A stretch of 33,080 nt of DNA from Pseudobdellovibrionaceae bacterium (GTDB taxonomy: Bacteria; Bdellovibrionota; Bdellovibrionia; Bdellovibrionales; Bdellovibrionaceae), in NCBI GenBank assembly GCA_021731025.1, contig JAKFYD010000049.1, forward strand, positions 1 to 33,080, written 5' to 3'. Under the pieces are notes generated by a model. It searched no databases, was not told the DNA's origin, and saw nothing but the letters and a program-made list of their open reading frames with translations. This document shows, in pieces, positions 1 to 7,725 of this stretch. Made by a program: the position numbers and the translations under genes. Position 1 is the first letter of the stretch; the number at the start of each line of letters is the position of its first letter.

Positions 1-92
1 ACTCTTTTGTCTTCTATTCAAATTTAATAGAATTATAAATGGCATACTCTCTGCTTTAAAATCAATTTGAAAAATCTGTTCCGGTGTCATAA

Positions 93-160
93 CGGGGAAT
101 TCACCCCAACAACTTTGGAACGGTATCGGGGAATTCACCCCAACAACTTTGGAACGGTAT
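93..160. repeat. Perfect 34-bp tandem duplication
   Basis: Positions 93-126 and 127-160 are identical, and the next base (161) also matches the first base of the unit. The unit contains GGGGAATTC followed by CACCCC. The length is not a multiple of three, so any reading frame crossing it is shifted by one base. It lies exactly at the 5' end of the 149-658 ORF. Seen directly; the frameshift consequence is arithmetic. Confidence 0.95.
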
Positions 161-658
161 CTTTTGATTAAGGCTTTTGAGGAGAGTGAAGGACGGGTAC
201 CTGAGATTAAATGGTATAAAACTCGTGTTGAAAATGGTTATCGAATTCAGCATGGTAAGATCCTTGATAAAGTCGAGGCGGATGGAGGGGTTGAATATAA
301 TTTCCCCGATATCGGAGTTAAGAGACTCAGCGTATTGAAAATTATGTTTACAAAACAAACCTTAACTTTAGGTCCACTTTTATCTGAACCGGAAAGCGAG
401 ATGTATGGTTGGGTAGGAAGTGATCGTGACGCATATAAATTAAATCATTCAAAAACTGGCTTAGTTTTGTCTGCCGATGACTCATCGTCAAGAAACATAC
501 GTTTAGAACTACGTGCGTATAGTCCTAATATTATCATTTTTGCTACGAAGCCTTATATAGGAAATAGCGGCACATATTGTAATACTGTAAGGTACGACGA
601 AAGACCTGCCCTAAAGAAAATCAGTTATTGCTCGGTCGGCTACTTCTGGATTGATTAA
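149..658 (+). CDS. Unrecognised protein, 5' end uncertain
   Basis: This is an open frame of 169 codons from a TTG inside the second copy of the 34-bp tandem repeat to TAA at 656-658. I do not recognise the family. The predicted protein has mixed charge, no signal peptide, no membrane segment, and ends in a Cys/Tyr-rich stretch. No convincing ribosome binding site precedes the TTG, and the frame is open only back to about position 71, without an ATG. If one copy of the repeat is removed, the frame stays open back to position 31, so the duplication may have cut off the true N-terminus. The stop overlaps the next start (TAATG), suggesting translational coupling with the downstream protease. It could be a live gene with an unusual start or a 5'-truncated remnant. 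Confidence 0.5.
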   Translation: MERYLLIKAFEESEGRVPEIKWYKTRVENGYRIQHGKILDKVEADGGVEYNFPDIGVKRLSVLKIMFTKQTLTLGPLLSEPESEMYGWVGSDRDAYKLNHSKTGLVLSADDSSSRNIRLELRAYSPNIIIFATKPYIGNSGTYCNTVRYDERPALKKISYCSVGYFWID

Positions 659-1590
659 TGAAATTAAAGTTTCAAGCCTTCTTTGTAGCTATAACCATAG
701 TGGCCTCATTCGAGGCCACTGCCATTAATGATCATAGGGAAATTCTAAAATATTTTGAAAAGACAAAAAAATTTCTTTGCGGACGCGGTATATGCCTGCA
801 GAAAATCCCCACAATTTATTTAGAAGAAAAAGAGGGCTACCGCGGTTTTGTTGATCACAACAACACCCGGATTTCAATCTCACCCCACTCAGACGCTATT
901 GAAACGCAATTGAATTTCGTTCACGAACTTGTTCACACTTATCGCAAACAATTTAATCTCGATGAAGAAGAATGGTTAGAGGAAGGCTTGGCAAAACTGA
1001 TCGAACATCAATACTCAACAGTATGGCCAGTCAGTTATATGGAAAGATTAAGGCAAAGGCCCATGATTAATTTGGATTCTTTCGCTGAGGACGGTAAAAG
1101 CAAGAACTATGCGCCTAAAGGTGAGGGCTATCTTGCTTCATTCTTTTTAATGCAGTATCTTTACACCCACTTCGGCCAAGAGGAATTGTTGCAAAAACTA
1201 CTGACCTCTAACAAATCTGGTTGGGATAATGTCATCAATGCCATTCATGAACTTACTCAAAGTGGTCCCATCGCTATTCCGACAAATCTCATCAGCAAAG
1301 AAAATATTTTACGGCATTTCGCAGTTTCATTATGGATGAATGATATGTTCGCTGCAAAGTATGCACTTTTTTATTTGGATCAAAAGTATGAACCTTTGTC
1401 CAAGCTCAACATCTTAAAATTTCCACGCATAATTGGCCCAAGCAAGGGTGCAGTCAAAATTCAATTCAGTAAAGAATTCCAAAACTCCACAGCTCAAAAT
1501 GTCTATTCGATTATCAATTATGACCCCTTCGTGATCAAAGAAGCCGATCCCCAAGACAAAGCCCTGATCTTCATCTATTTATTCTATTAA
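658..1590 (+). CDS. Secreted HExxH zinc metalloprotease
   Basis: The 310-residue protein begins with a signal peptide (about residues 1-22). The central motif HELVH at 89-93, followed 16 residues later by the Glu of EEGLAK (E109), is the gluzincin pattern: two His zinc ligands, a catalytic Glu and a third Glu ligand. This resembles the small peptidase MA-like family, which is known to act outside the cytoplasm. The C-terminal half (about 150-310) has no motif I can name. The ATG overlaps the TAA of the preceding ORF by one base, so the two are probably co-translated. A role in degrading prey or envelope protein is inference only. The frame ends in a TTAA that also provides a stop for a remnant on the other strand. 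Confidence 0.8.
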   Translation: MKLKFQAFFVAITIVASFEATAINDHREILKYFEKTKKFLCGRGICLQKIPTIYLEEKEGYRGFVDHNNTRISISPHSDAIETQLNFVHELVHTYRKQFNLDEEEWLEEGLAKLIEHQYSTVWPVSYMERLRQRPMINLDSFAEDGKSKNYAPKGEGYLASFFLMQYLYTHFGQEELLQKLLTSNKSGWDNVINAIHELTQSGPIAIPTNLISKENILRHFAVSLWMNDMFAAKYALFYLDQKYEPLSKLNILKFPRIIGPSKGAVKIQFSKEFQNSTAQNVYSIINYDPFVIKEADPQDKALIFIYLFY

Positions 1591-1658
1591 CTCACAAAAT
1601 CCACCGCCACCGTGGCAGTAAAATTCGCAGTCGCCCCGCCAGCATCCCACCCAAAACT
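1587..1658 (-). pseudogene. Possible 3' remnant of a convergent gene
   Basis: On the minus strand, the codons before the TAA at 1587-1589 read as a compact alternating Ala/Thr/Val peptide (GWDAGGATANF, then VAVDFVS) typical of the last beta strand of a soluble domain. An in-frame stop lies just upstream, so only about 23 codons remain. The stop shares TTAA with the end of the metalloprotease gene, the same arrangement as at two intact convergent gene pairs in this window. The identity is unknown and chance cannot be excluded. Confidence 0.25.
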
Positions 1659-1762
1659 CTATAATTTTTGCGAAAACCTCGACCTATTCCGAAGAAATCC
1701 CCACGAAAAGCCCATTTTAAACGCCGGGCGGCAAATACCTATGTCGACTCGCATAAAAGACT

Positions 1763-1792
1763 TTGACATCAGAAAGCGACGAACATTACAAC
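1763..1792 (+). promoter_or_regulatory. Candidate sigma-70-type promoter of rpsA
   Basis: A perfect TTGACA (1763-1768) is followed 18 bases later by TACAAC (1787-1792, four of six matches to the -10 consensus). Transcription would start near 1799, giving an untranslated leader of about 60 nt before the rpsA ATG. Based on pattern matching only. Confidence 0.55.
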
Positions 1793-1858
1793 AGACCTTC
1801 ATTTACAAGGTTACAGATCCATCGAGGTCGTTTCCTTCGGGAGGTATATATTATTCTT

Positions 1859-3652
1859 ATGGCTAAAAATTTAAACAAGGCCGAACTTGAAAAACAGAAG
1901 GTCCTCGCGTTCTTAGACGCTGAAGACTCGAAAATTCCTGCCAATCCGGGCATGAATAACGAAGCACGTGGAAGCGATTTCGATCAACTTTTTGAAGCTT
2001 CCGTAAAAGAGCAAGACTTCAAGGTTGGCGATGTTGTGACAGGATCCGTAGTCGAAGTTCAATCTGACTATGTCCTTGTTGATATTAACTACAAATCCGA
2101 AGGCCTGATCGACATCAATGAATTCCGAATGGTTGATGGCGTACGCGATGTAAAACCCGGCGATAAAGTCGAAGTTCTCATCGATCGTATTGAAAATGAA
2201 AACGGCATGATCGTTCTTTCTAAAGACAAAGCAGATATGCTTCGTGCTTGGACAGACATCTCTAAAGCCGCTGAAAATGAAGAAGTTATCGAAGGAACAG
2301 TTGTGGCGAAAGTTAAAGGCGGACTCAGCGTCGATATCGGCGTTAAGGCTTTCTTACCTGGTTCACAAATTGATCTTCGTCCTGTGCGCAACATGGACGT
2401 CTACATCGGTAAAAAATATAAATTCAAAGTTATTAAGTTTAACAAAAAACGTGGCAACATTGTTTTGAGCCGTCGTGCACTTCTCGAAGAAGAACGTGAA
2501 AATCTGAAAACTCAAACTTTGGATGCGATGAAAGAAGGCTCTATCGTTACGGGCGTTGTGAAAAACATCACCGACTACGGAGCATTCATTGATTTGGGTG
2601 GCATGGACGGTCTTCTGCATATCACTGATATGAGCTGGGGCCGCGTAAAACATCCATCTGAAATCCTGAACGTGGGCGACGAGATTCAAGTGAAAGTCTT
2701 AAAATACGATCACGAAAAAGAACGCGTCAGCCTAGGTATGAAACAACTGCAAACTGATCCATGGGAATCTGTTAAATTGCAGTATCCTTCTGGCAAAAAA
2801 CTCAGTGGCAAAGTTGTTTCCGTTGCTGAATATGGAGCATTTGTTGAATTGGGCGAAGGCATCGAAGGTTTGATCCACGTTTCAGAAATGAGCTGGACAA
2901 AACGAGTGAAGCACGCGAACCAAATCGTGAACGTTGGCGACAATGTTGACGTTGTGGTTCTGGAAGTGGATTCAGAAAATCGTCGTATCAGCTTAGGTAT
3001 GAAACAGCTTCAAACGAATCCTTGGGTGGAGATGAAAGAGTCTTATCCTCCAGGAACTATCATTGAAGGCGAAGTGAAATCTGTGACTGACTTTGGTATC
3101 TTTGTTGGTATCGAAGAAGGCATTGACGGACTTGTTCATATCTCTGACTTCTCTTGGACAAAACGCGTGAATCATCCTTCGGAAATGTTCACTAAAGGAA
3201 CAAAAATCCGTGTGGTTGTTTTAGGTGTTGATATCGAGAATGAAAGATTCAGCTTAGGTATTAAACAACTTGAATCTGATCCTTGGTCAAATATCGAAAA
3301 CAAATACGCTATCGGCACTCAACACGAAGTTAAAGTCACTAAAACGGCTGACTTTGGAGCTTTCGTTGAGTTGGAGAGCGACATTGAAGGTTTGATCCAT
3401 ATTTCAGAATTAACAACTGAGAAAATCAATCACCCAGAAGATTTCGTCAAAGTGGGCGGAACATTGCGCGCTGAAGTTATCACTATTGATAAAGATGCTC
3501 GTAAAATCGGCTTGTCTTCAAAACTTGTGAAACTTCGTGATCAAAAAGCAGACGTTGAAGATTACGTTAAAAAAGCAACGGCAACTTCAAAAACAAGCTT
3601 TGGTGATATCTTCGGAGATCAACTTAAAAATATGAAGTCGGACAGAGAATAA
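1859..3652 (+). CDS. rpsA: 30S ribosomal protein S1
   Basis: This 597-residue protein has six S1 (OB-fold) repeats at about residues 55-122, 140-206, 226-296, 312-383, 398-470 and 485-556. The last four carry the typical DYGAF/EYGAF, GLIHVSEMSW and SLGMKQL signatures. S1 binds mRNA and docks it on the 30S subunit for initiation. The length and six-domain layout match the full-length proteobacterial-type protein. The open frame extends upstream, but ATG 1859 is chosen because MAKN follows a GGGAGG (1839-1844), the upstream codons are not protein-like, and the candidate promoter lies inside the extension. The spacing of about 14 nt is long. A strong terminator follows. Identification is firm. 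Confidence 0.97.
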   Translation: MAKNLNKAELEKQKVLAFLDAEDSKIPANPGMNNEARGSDFDQLFEASVKEQDFKVGDVVTGSVVEVQSDYVLVDINYKSEGLIDINEFRMVDGVRDVKPGDKVEVLIDRIENENGMIVLSKDKADMLRAWTDISKAAENEEVIEGTVVAKVKGGLSVDIGVKAFLPGSQIDLRPVRNMDVYIGKKYKFKVIKFNKKRGNIVLSRRALLEEERENLKTQTLDAMKEGSIVTGVVKNITDYGAFIDLGGMDGLLHITDMSWGRVKHPSEILNVGDEIQVKVLKYDHEKERVSLGMKQLQTDPWESVKLQYPSGKKLSGKVVSVAEYGAFVELGEGIEGLIHVSEMSWTKRVKHANQIVNVGDNVDVVVLEVDSENRRISLGMKQLQTNPWVEMKESYPPGTIIEGEVKSVTDFGIFVGIEEGIDGLVHISDFSWTKRVNHPSEMFTKGTKIRVVVLGVDIENERFSLGIKQLESDPWSNIENKYAIGTQHEVKVTKTADFGAFVELESDIEGLIHISELTTEKINHPEDFVKVGGTLRAEVITIDKDARKIGLSSKLVKLRDQKADVEDYVKKATATSKTSFGDIFGDQLKNMKSDRE

Positions 3653-3701
3653 CCTGAAAGGGTTCATTCCCACCGCGTAAATCAGTGACAGTAGGTCATA
3701 G

Positions 3702-3731
3702 AAAAGGGAGTCTTGAAGACTCCCTTTTTTT
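3702..3731 (+). terminator. Rho-independent terminator after rpsA
   Basis: The inverted repeat GGGAGTC (3706-3712) / GACTCCC (3718-3724), with a TTGAA loop and flanking A and T runs, is followed by seven T residues. It ends about 30 nt before the sppA start, so sppA probably has its own promoter or relies on readthrough. Confidence 0.9.
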
Positions 3732-3760
3732 ATTCCGTGAGCGCAACTGAGGAGTCACAA

Positions 3761-4726
3761 ATGAAACGTAGTTTTTTTCGCAAATGGTTGGTCATCATCT
3801 TAGTCGTTATTGGTATTATCAGCCTTCTGAAGTGGGGCTTGGGACTTGTTCGCGACGAGGAAGAGGGTCACATCACGGCTAAGAACACCATTTTGCAATT
3901 GGACCTTGTTGGCGTTATTTATAACGGCAAAAAATTTATTAAAAATTTAAAAAAATATGAAGACGATGCTCACGTTAAAGCTGTCGTTATCAATATCAAC
4001 TCACCGGGCGGAGCTGTTGGTCCTTCGCAGGAAGTTTTCACCGAGATTAAAAGATTTCGTGAGCAAAGTAAAAAGCCAGTAATTTGTGTTTCCACAGGAA
4101 TCATGGCCAGCGGCGCTTATTATTCTGCTGTAGCCTGCGATAAAATTATTGTGGCTCCTGGGGCGCTTGTCGGCTCCATTGGCGTCATTATGGAATTTGC
4201 GAATTTGGAAAAGCTGTATGATTGGGCGAAGGTTTCTCGTTACACCATCACTTCGGGTAAATACAAAGATTCTGGTGCTGAATACCGAACCATGCGTGAT
4301 GACGAGCGCGCTTTATTTCAAAACATGATTGACGAAGTTTACAATCAATTCAAAACGACAGTCATGGAATCGCGAAAGCTTAAAGAAGATGTCATGGCTA
4401 ACTATGCTGATGGCCGCGTGTTCACTGGCGCGAAAGCTGTGGAACTGGGATTTGCGGATGCCGTAGGAACTTTCGAGGATGCTGTAACTTTGGCGGCAGA
4501 GACTGCAGGATTAGGAACTGATTTTGAACTTTACGAGATTCCTAAAAAGAAAAGATCCATCTTTGATTTTGGCGATGGCTCTGATGATGATCCGGTCAAC
4601 TCACTTTTTAATTCTAAAGTGTCTTCAGAAAAAACTATGATGAAAGAGCTGTTGAAAGTGACTTTGCGGAGTGAACTTTTAAATCAGCCGCTGTTTTTAA
4701 TGCCTGGCTTTTGGGGCGAGCAATAA
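3761..4726 (+). CDS. sppA: Signal peptide peptidase SppA, short type
   Basis: This is a 321-residue S49 family serine protease with one N-terminal membrane helix (about residues 9-28) and the rest outside the cytoplasmic membrane. The oxyanion region NSPGGAVG (80-87), the nucleophile S117 in MASGAYY and the general base K169 in GKYKD are all present. The Ser-Lys spacing of 52 fits the Bacillus SppA type. The enzyme cleaves leftover signal peptides and some membrane proteins. ATG 3761 is chosen over earlier in-frame codons because GAGGAG lies 6 nt upstream and the extension would overlap the rpsA terminator. The HIT gene starts 4 nt after the stop, and a rhomboid protease follows, giving a membrane-proteolysis cluster. 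Confidence 0.93.
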   Translation: MKRSFFRKWLVIILVVIGIISLLKWGLGLVRDEEEGHITAKNTILQLDLVGVIYNGKKFIKNLKKYEDDAHVKAVVININSPGGAVGPSQEVFTEIKRFREQSKKPVICVSTGIMASGAYYSAVACDKIIVAPGALVGSIGVIMEFANLEKLYDWAKVSRYTITSGKYKDSGAEYRTMRDDERALFQNMIDEVYNQFKTTVMESRKLKEDVMANYADGRVFTGAKAVELGFADAVGTFEDAVTLAAETAGLGTDFELYEIPKKKRSIFDFGDGSDDDPVNSLFNSKVSSEKTMMKELLKVTLRSELLNQPLFLMPGFWGEQ

Positions 4727-4730
4727 TTTC

Positions 4731-5312
4731 ATGGCAAAGGCGAAGTCGCTGAAGAAGAAAAAACTCAAAAAAGTCGGTGCTAAAAAATCGACTTCGGATT
4801 CTTGGCCTTCAAAGAAAAATATTTTCTTTCGGCCGGATCGTTCTTCTTATGTGCGACGTGAAAATAAAATTAAGGGCTGTGTTTTTTGCGCGGCCAACCA
4901 AAATGAAGAAGCCTTCGAAACTTTGTGCATTTATAAAACTGAATTGTCGATGGTGGTGCTCAATAAGTTTCCCTACAACAGTGGACATCTTTTGATACTA
5001 CCCCGGCGCCATTGTGGGGATCTTTTGAATCTGACTGCGGAAGAGTACGCTGATTTGCATGAAACTTTAAGAATTGGTTTAAAAGCGCAAAAGGAAATTT
5101 ACAATCCAGCGGCAACAAACATCGGTATGAACCATGGCGCTGCGGCGGGAGCTGGGCTGCCTGAACATCTGCATTACCACCTGATTCCACGGTGGGCGGG
5201 GGATTTGAATTTTTTCCCGCTGATTGCAGAGACCAAAGTCGTGATTGAAACTCTAGAGCAGACATACCAAAGATATTTCGAGTATTTTAATTCATTGAGA
5301 GGTTCTTTGTGA
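4731..5312 (+). CDS. HIT-family nucleotide hydrolase/phosphorylase
   Basis: This 193-residue protein has the histidine triad H146-x-H148-x-H150 followed by LIPRW; the middle His is the expected nucleophile. Together with the CxxC pair (C50, C53) and NKFPYNSGHLLILPRRH, it looks like the Ap4A phosphorylase/hydrolase-like branch. Such enzymes cleave dinucleoside polyphosphates or nucleotidyl conjugates in the cytoplasm. Residues 1-30 are an extra Lys-rich, probably disordered tail. The gene sits 4 nt after sppA and overlaps the rhomboid start by 4 nt (GTGA), so it is in the same operon. Exact substrate cannot be told from sequence. Confidence 0.9.
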   Translation: MAKAKSLKKKKLKKVGAKKSTSDSWPSKKNIFFRPDRSSYVRRENKIKGCVFCAANQNEEAFETLCIYKTELSMVVLNKFPYNSGHLLILPRRHCGDLLNLTAEEYADLHETLRIGLKAQKEIYNPAATNIGMNHGAAAGAGLPEHLHYHLIPRWAGDLNFFPLIAETKVVIETLEQTYQRYFEYFNSLRGSL

Positions 5313-6070
5313 ATCGTGGTGGTCAACAAATCCAAATGTCGGTGCCTCCTTTTACCTTTGCGGTGAAGTGGATCATCATTTCTAGCGTTTCAATTTGGTT
5401 TCTTTTTCAGGTGCTTTTAGAAAATGTTATAAAGATTCCCTTCACTCAGTTTTTTAACTTGGTTCCTTCTCAAGTCCTTTTCGAATTTAAAATTTGGCAG
5501 CCTTACACTTACATGTTTCTTCATTCCACTCGGGAGATCTCTCACATTCTGTTTAATCTTTTGATGTTGTGGTTTTTGGGTGCTGAACTCGAGCAAAAGT
5601 GGGGCAGTCGAAGTTTCTTTCTTTTTTACATTATGAATGGGGCCGGGGCCGCTTTAATTTACGTCTTTAGCATTGCTCTGTACTCGGCCATATTTGGATC
5701 CCAAGTGGCGCTGATTATCCCTGTGGTTGGAGCTTCCGGGGCACTTTTTGCGATCATGGTGGCTTATGCCTGGCACTTTGGTGATCGCATGATGTACTTC
5801 TTTATGCTTTTCCCGATCAAGGCCAAATACTTCGTGATGATTCTTGGCTTTATCCAAGTGGCTTCGATGCTGACTTCTGGAATTAGCGGAGGAGAAGTTG
5901 CCTATCTGGCCCATCTTGGAGGAATCATTTCGGGCTTACTTGCGGTTTGGGGGAAAGACCGTTGGGAAAGATACAATTTAACTCGGAAAAACAAGAAAAA
6001 GGGTCGAAATCTACGCCTGGTTGTGGATAACGAGAAAAAAGAATCTAAAGACCCACGATATTGGAATTGA
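5309..6070 (+). CDS. Rhomboid family intramembrane serine protease
   Basis: This 253-residue protein has about six membrane segments. The rhomboid hallmarks are present: H79-x3-N83 in the second-helix region, the catalytic GASG with S143, and H202 in AYLAHLGG; a WQPYTYMFLH stretch before H79 matches the L1/TM2 region. Rhomboids cut transmembrane helices near the outer face of the membrane. The basic tail (about 225-253) is cytoplasmic. GTG 5309 overlaps the HIT stop; an in-frame ATG at 5336 region (residue 10) is an alternative start. All catalytic residues are present, so it is probably active; the substrate is unknown. Confidence 0.92.
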   Translation: MNRGGQQIQMSVPPFTFAVKWIIISSVSIWFLFQVLLENVIKIPFTQFFNLVPSQVLFEFKIWQPYTYMFLHSTREISHILFNLLMLWFLGAELEQKWGSRSFFLFYIMNGAGAALIYVFSIALYSAIFGSQVALIIPVVGASGALFAIMVAYAWHFGDRMMYFFMLFPIKAKYFVMILGFIQVASMLTSGISGGEVAYLAHLGGIISGLLAVWGKDRWERYNLTRKNKKKGRNLRLVVDNEKKESKDPRYWN

Positions 6071-6115
6071 TCCTGTAGGAAATCTATTCTACAACGGTGG
6101 ATCGGAGGTTGAAAT

Positions 6116-6289
6116 ATGTCATTGGCTAAAGCGGTAAACAACTTGAAGTTTGATAAGCGTTTAACTGAATGGTGTATTAACAACGGTCAAATGACCAAAG
6201 AAGAACACAAGAAATACATCGAGACTCTTCCGGATTTGCAAAGCCAAGTGGATCTGGTCCACATGGACGAAGAAACAGACACTCACTAG
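6116..6289 (+). CDS. Small acidic protein of 57 residues, unknown
   Basis: This short frame starts at ATG 6116 with a good GGAGG about 9 nt upstream and ends at TAG 6287-6289. The predicted peptide is soluble and helical in character, with a basic first half (KFDKRL) and an acidic tail (DEETDTH), one Trp and one Cys. The strong ribosome binding site and sensible composition argue that it is translated. It follows the rhomboid gene by 45 nt on the same strand and precedes a large inverted repeat. I do not recognise a family. Confidence 0.7.
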   Translation: MSLAKAVNNLKFDKRLTEWCINNGQMTKEEHKKYIETLPDLQSQVDLVHMDEETDTH

Positions 6290-6409
6290 AAGCTTCTTTT
6301 AAAGCTTCAATCTCTGCGTTCTCCTCCCTCGGTCTCCCTGCGACGTACTGACGTACGCCTCAGTCGCCTCGGTCGTGCGGCCTTGACCTTGAAACTTTAA
6401 AAGAACCTT
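6290..6409. repeat. About 120-bp intergenic inverted-repeat element
   Basis: The left arm 6290-6310 and right arm 6389-6409 are complementary at 19 of 21 positions. Between them lies a GC-rich core (about 6315-6385) unlike the surroundings, with CTCGGT repeated (6328-6333 and 6368-6373) and interleaved ACGTAC words around 6342-6356. The layout resembles a dispersed extragenic repeat able to fold into a long hairpin. No ORF is credible in it. That it is multi-copy in the genome is inference. Confidence 0.65.
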
Positions 6410-6490
6410 AAGTAGATCTTCATATTAGACACCTTCGTGGCACAGGTTAGTCGCAGGCTTATTAGAAGAGTTTCTCAATGCTCTGTTCGG

Positions 6491-6511
6491 AGTCCTTTTT
6501 GGATTTTTTTT
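6491..6511 (+). terminator. Weak terminator-like hairpin
   Basis: AGTCC (6491-6495) and GGATT (6501-6505) can pair across a five-T loop, with one G-T pair, followed by a T run to 6511. It could end the upstream plus-strand operon just before the convergent transpeptidase gene. The stem is short. Confidence 0.35.
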
Positions 6512-6522
6512 AACAATTAGAA

Positions 6523-7536
6523 TTAATTTTTAACGTCTTTTTTTGTGGCTGGTACAGCTGTTAGTTGTTCTGTGCCGGCTGAGAGTCCTTCTTTGATGGT
6601 GCCGTTCTCGGTAGAGGGGGTCCATTCTTCGCTGATGATTTTATATTTTCCGTTAGAGTTTAGGGCGTGAACGGTTTTTACGCCGTAGTCGGTATGGCCA
6701 TCGGATTCGTATTTTTGCAATGTCTTGATGATCAATTGATCTTTATGAAGAAGTAAAAAGGGCTGTGACAAGGTCACTTTGATATATTTGTACTTATCTT
6801 TAAGTCTCTTCTTGTGATTTTTCCAAGTGCGGAAGTTAAAGCCTGCAGATTTAAATTTTTCATCGTAAAAGCCCATGTACCGGTCAAGATCCATGGACTC
6901 CCAAGCTTCTTTCCAACTTTGAATATACTGGCCAAGCTCTTTGCGGCGCACGTCGTGTTCTTCTTTTTTTATGTATTGGAGTTTGTCGTAAATAATAATT
7001 GGAGTTTCTTTGAACTTCACATAGTTCGCAATTTTTTCGAGCACGTCATTGCGGATGACAACGCAACCACGAGAACCCCGAGTCAAGGGAACTGTCTCGG
7101 GAATTGAGTGCAGCCAAATGCCCGAACCGGTTTTACTTTCGCGCAAATCAAAAAGGTTGGGGTAGTTCAAAGTCAAAGCTAACTTTCCGTACTGCTCAAA
7201 AGGAATTTCGGGTGGAGATAATTTCTTTTCAAAGAAATAAATTCCTTCTGGAGTTTTGTGATCGTCGCGTTTTGTTTTATTTCCGCCATTTTTTCCGATG
7301 TCGGCGGGGACCTCATCGATTTTTTTAATGGTTTCACCATTGTGTTCAAAAACGAGAAGTTTTCTTTCGCTTTTATCCACCAGGAAAACATATTTCGAAA
7401 AAGCTTCAGTGTTAGAAATCTGTAATAGATCCGCAGGGAAGAGCTCCGTAGAACTAGCTTCAGCCCACGCCATGTTCTTCGGCGCAAAACTGAGCATAAA
7501 GATAAAAATAATTCCGCAAATATTTTTCCCGAGCAT
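6523..7536 (-). CDS. Exported L,D-transpeptidase with NTF2-like tail
   Basis: This 337-residue protein has a signal peptide (1-25, ending AWA) and a YkuD catalytic domain (about 46-185). The motif includes H143 and SRGC with the nucleophile C158; the usual SHGC has Arg in place of His, a variant known in the family. L,D-transpeptidases make 3-3 peptidoglycan crosslinks, attach proteins to peptidoglycan, or exchange its amino acids. Residues about 195-310 look like an NTF2/SnoaL-like domain (QSWKEAWESMDLDRYMGFY), which may bind substrate. Start ATG 7536 has AGGATGG just upstream. For a predator, a role in modifying self or prey wall is plausible but inferred. It is convergent with the rhomboid operon and divergent from fliL. 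Confidence 0.88.
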   Translation of the reverse strand: MLGKNICGIIFIFMLSFAPKNMAWAEASSTELFPADLLQISNTEAFSKYVFLVDKSERKLLVFEHNGETIKKIDEVPADIGKNGGNKTKRDDHKTPEGIYFFEKKLSPPEIPFEQYGKLALTLNYPNLFDLRESKTGSGIWLHSIPETVPLTRGSRGCVVIRNDVLEKIANYVKFKETPIIIYDKLQYIKKEEHDVRRKELGQYIQSWKEAWESMDLDRYMGFYDEKFKSAGFNFRTWKNHKKRLKDKYKYIKVTLSQPFLLLHKDQLIIKTLQKYESDGHTDYGVKTVHALNSNGKYKIISEEWTPSTENGTIKEGLSAGTEQLTAVPATKKDVKN

Positions 7537-7725
7537 GCCATCCTAACTTCGGTAAAGCTGACCCTAAACTTGATTAAAGCTTTTAAAATTCAAAGGAATT
7601 TAAAAAACAATCTCAATCTGGGACAGAGGCTTATTGTCATTTCACTGAGTGTAAATCATTTTTACAATATTTGAAAGACTAAGGTCGGGTCCAGTTTGCA
7701 CCGATGATTTTAAGGCGAGGGCAAT

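Noticed and set aside
1612-1866. Plus-strand ORF upstream of rpsA
   Set aside because: It starts at a GTG without ribosome site, overlaps the rpsA promoter and start, and its codons are not protein-like along most of the length.
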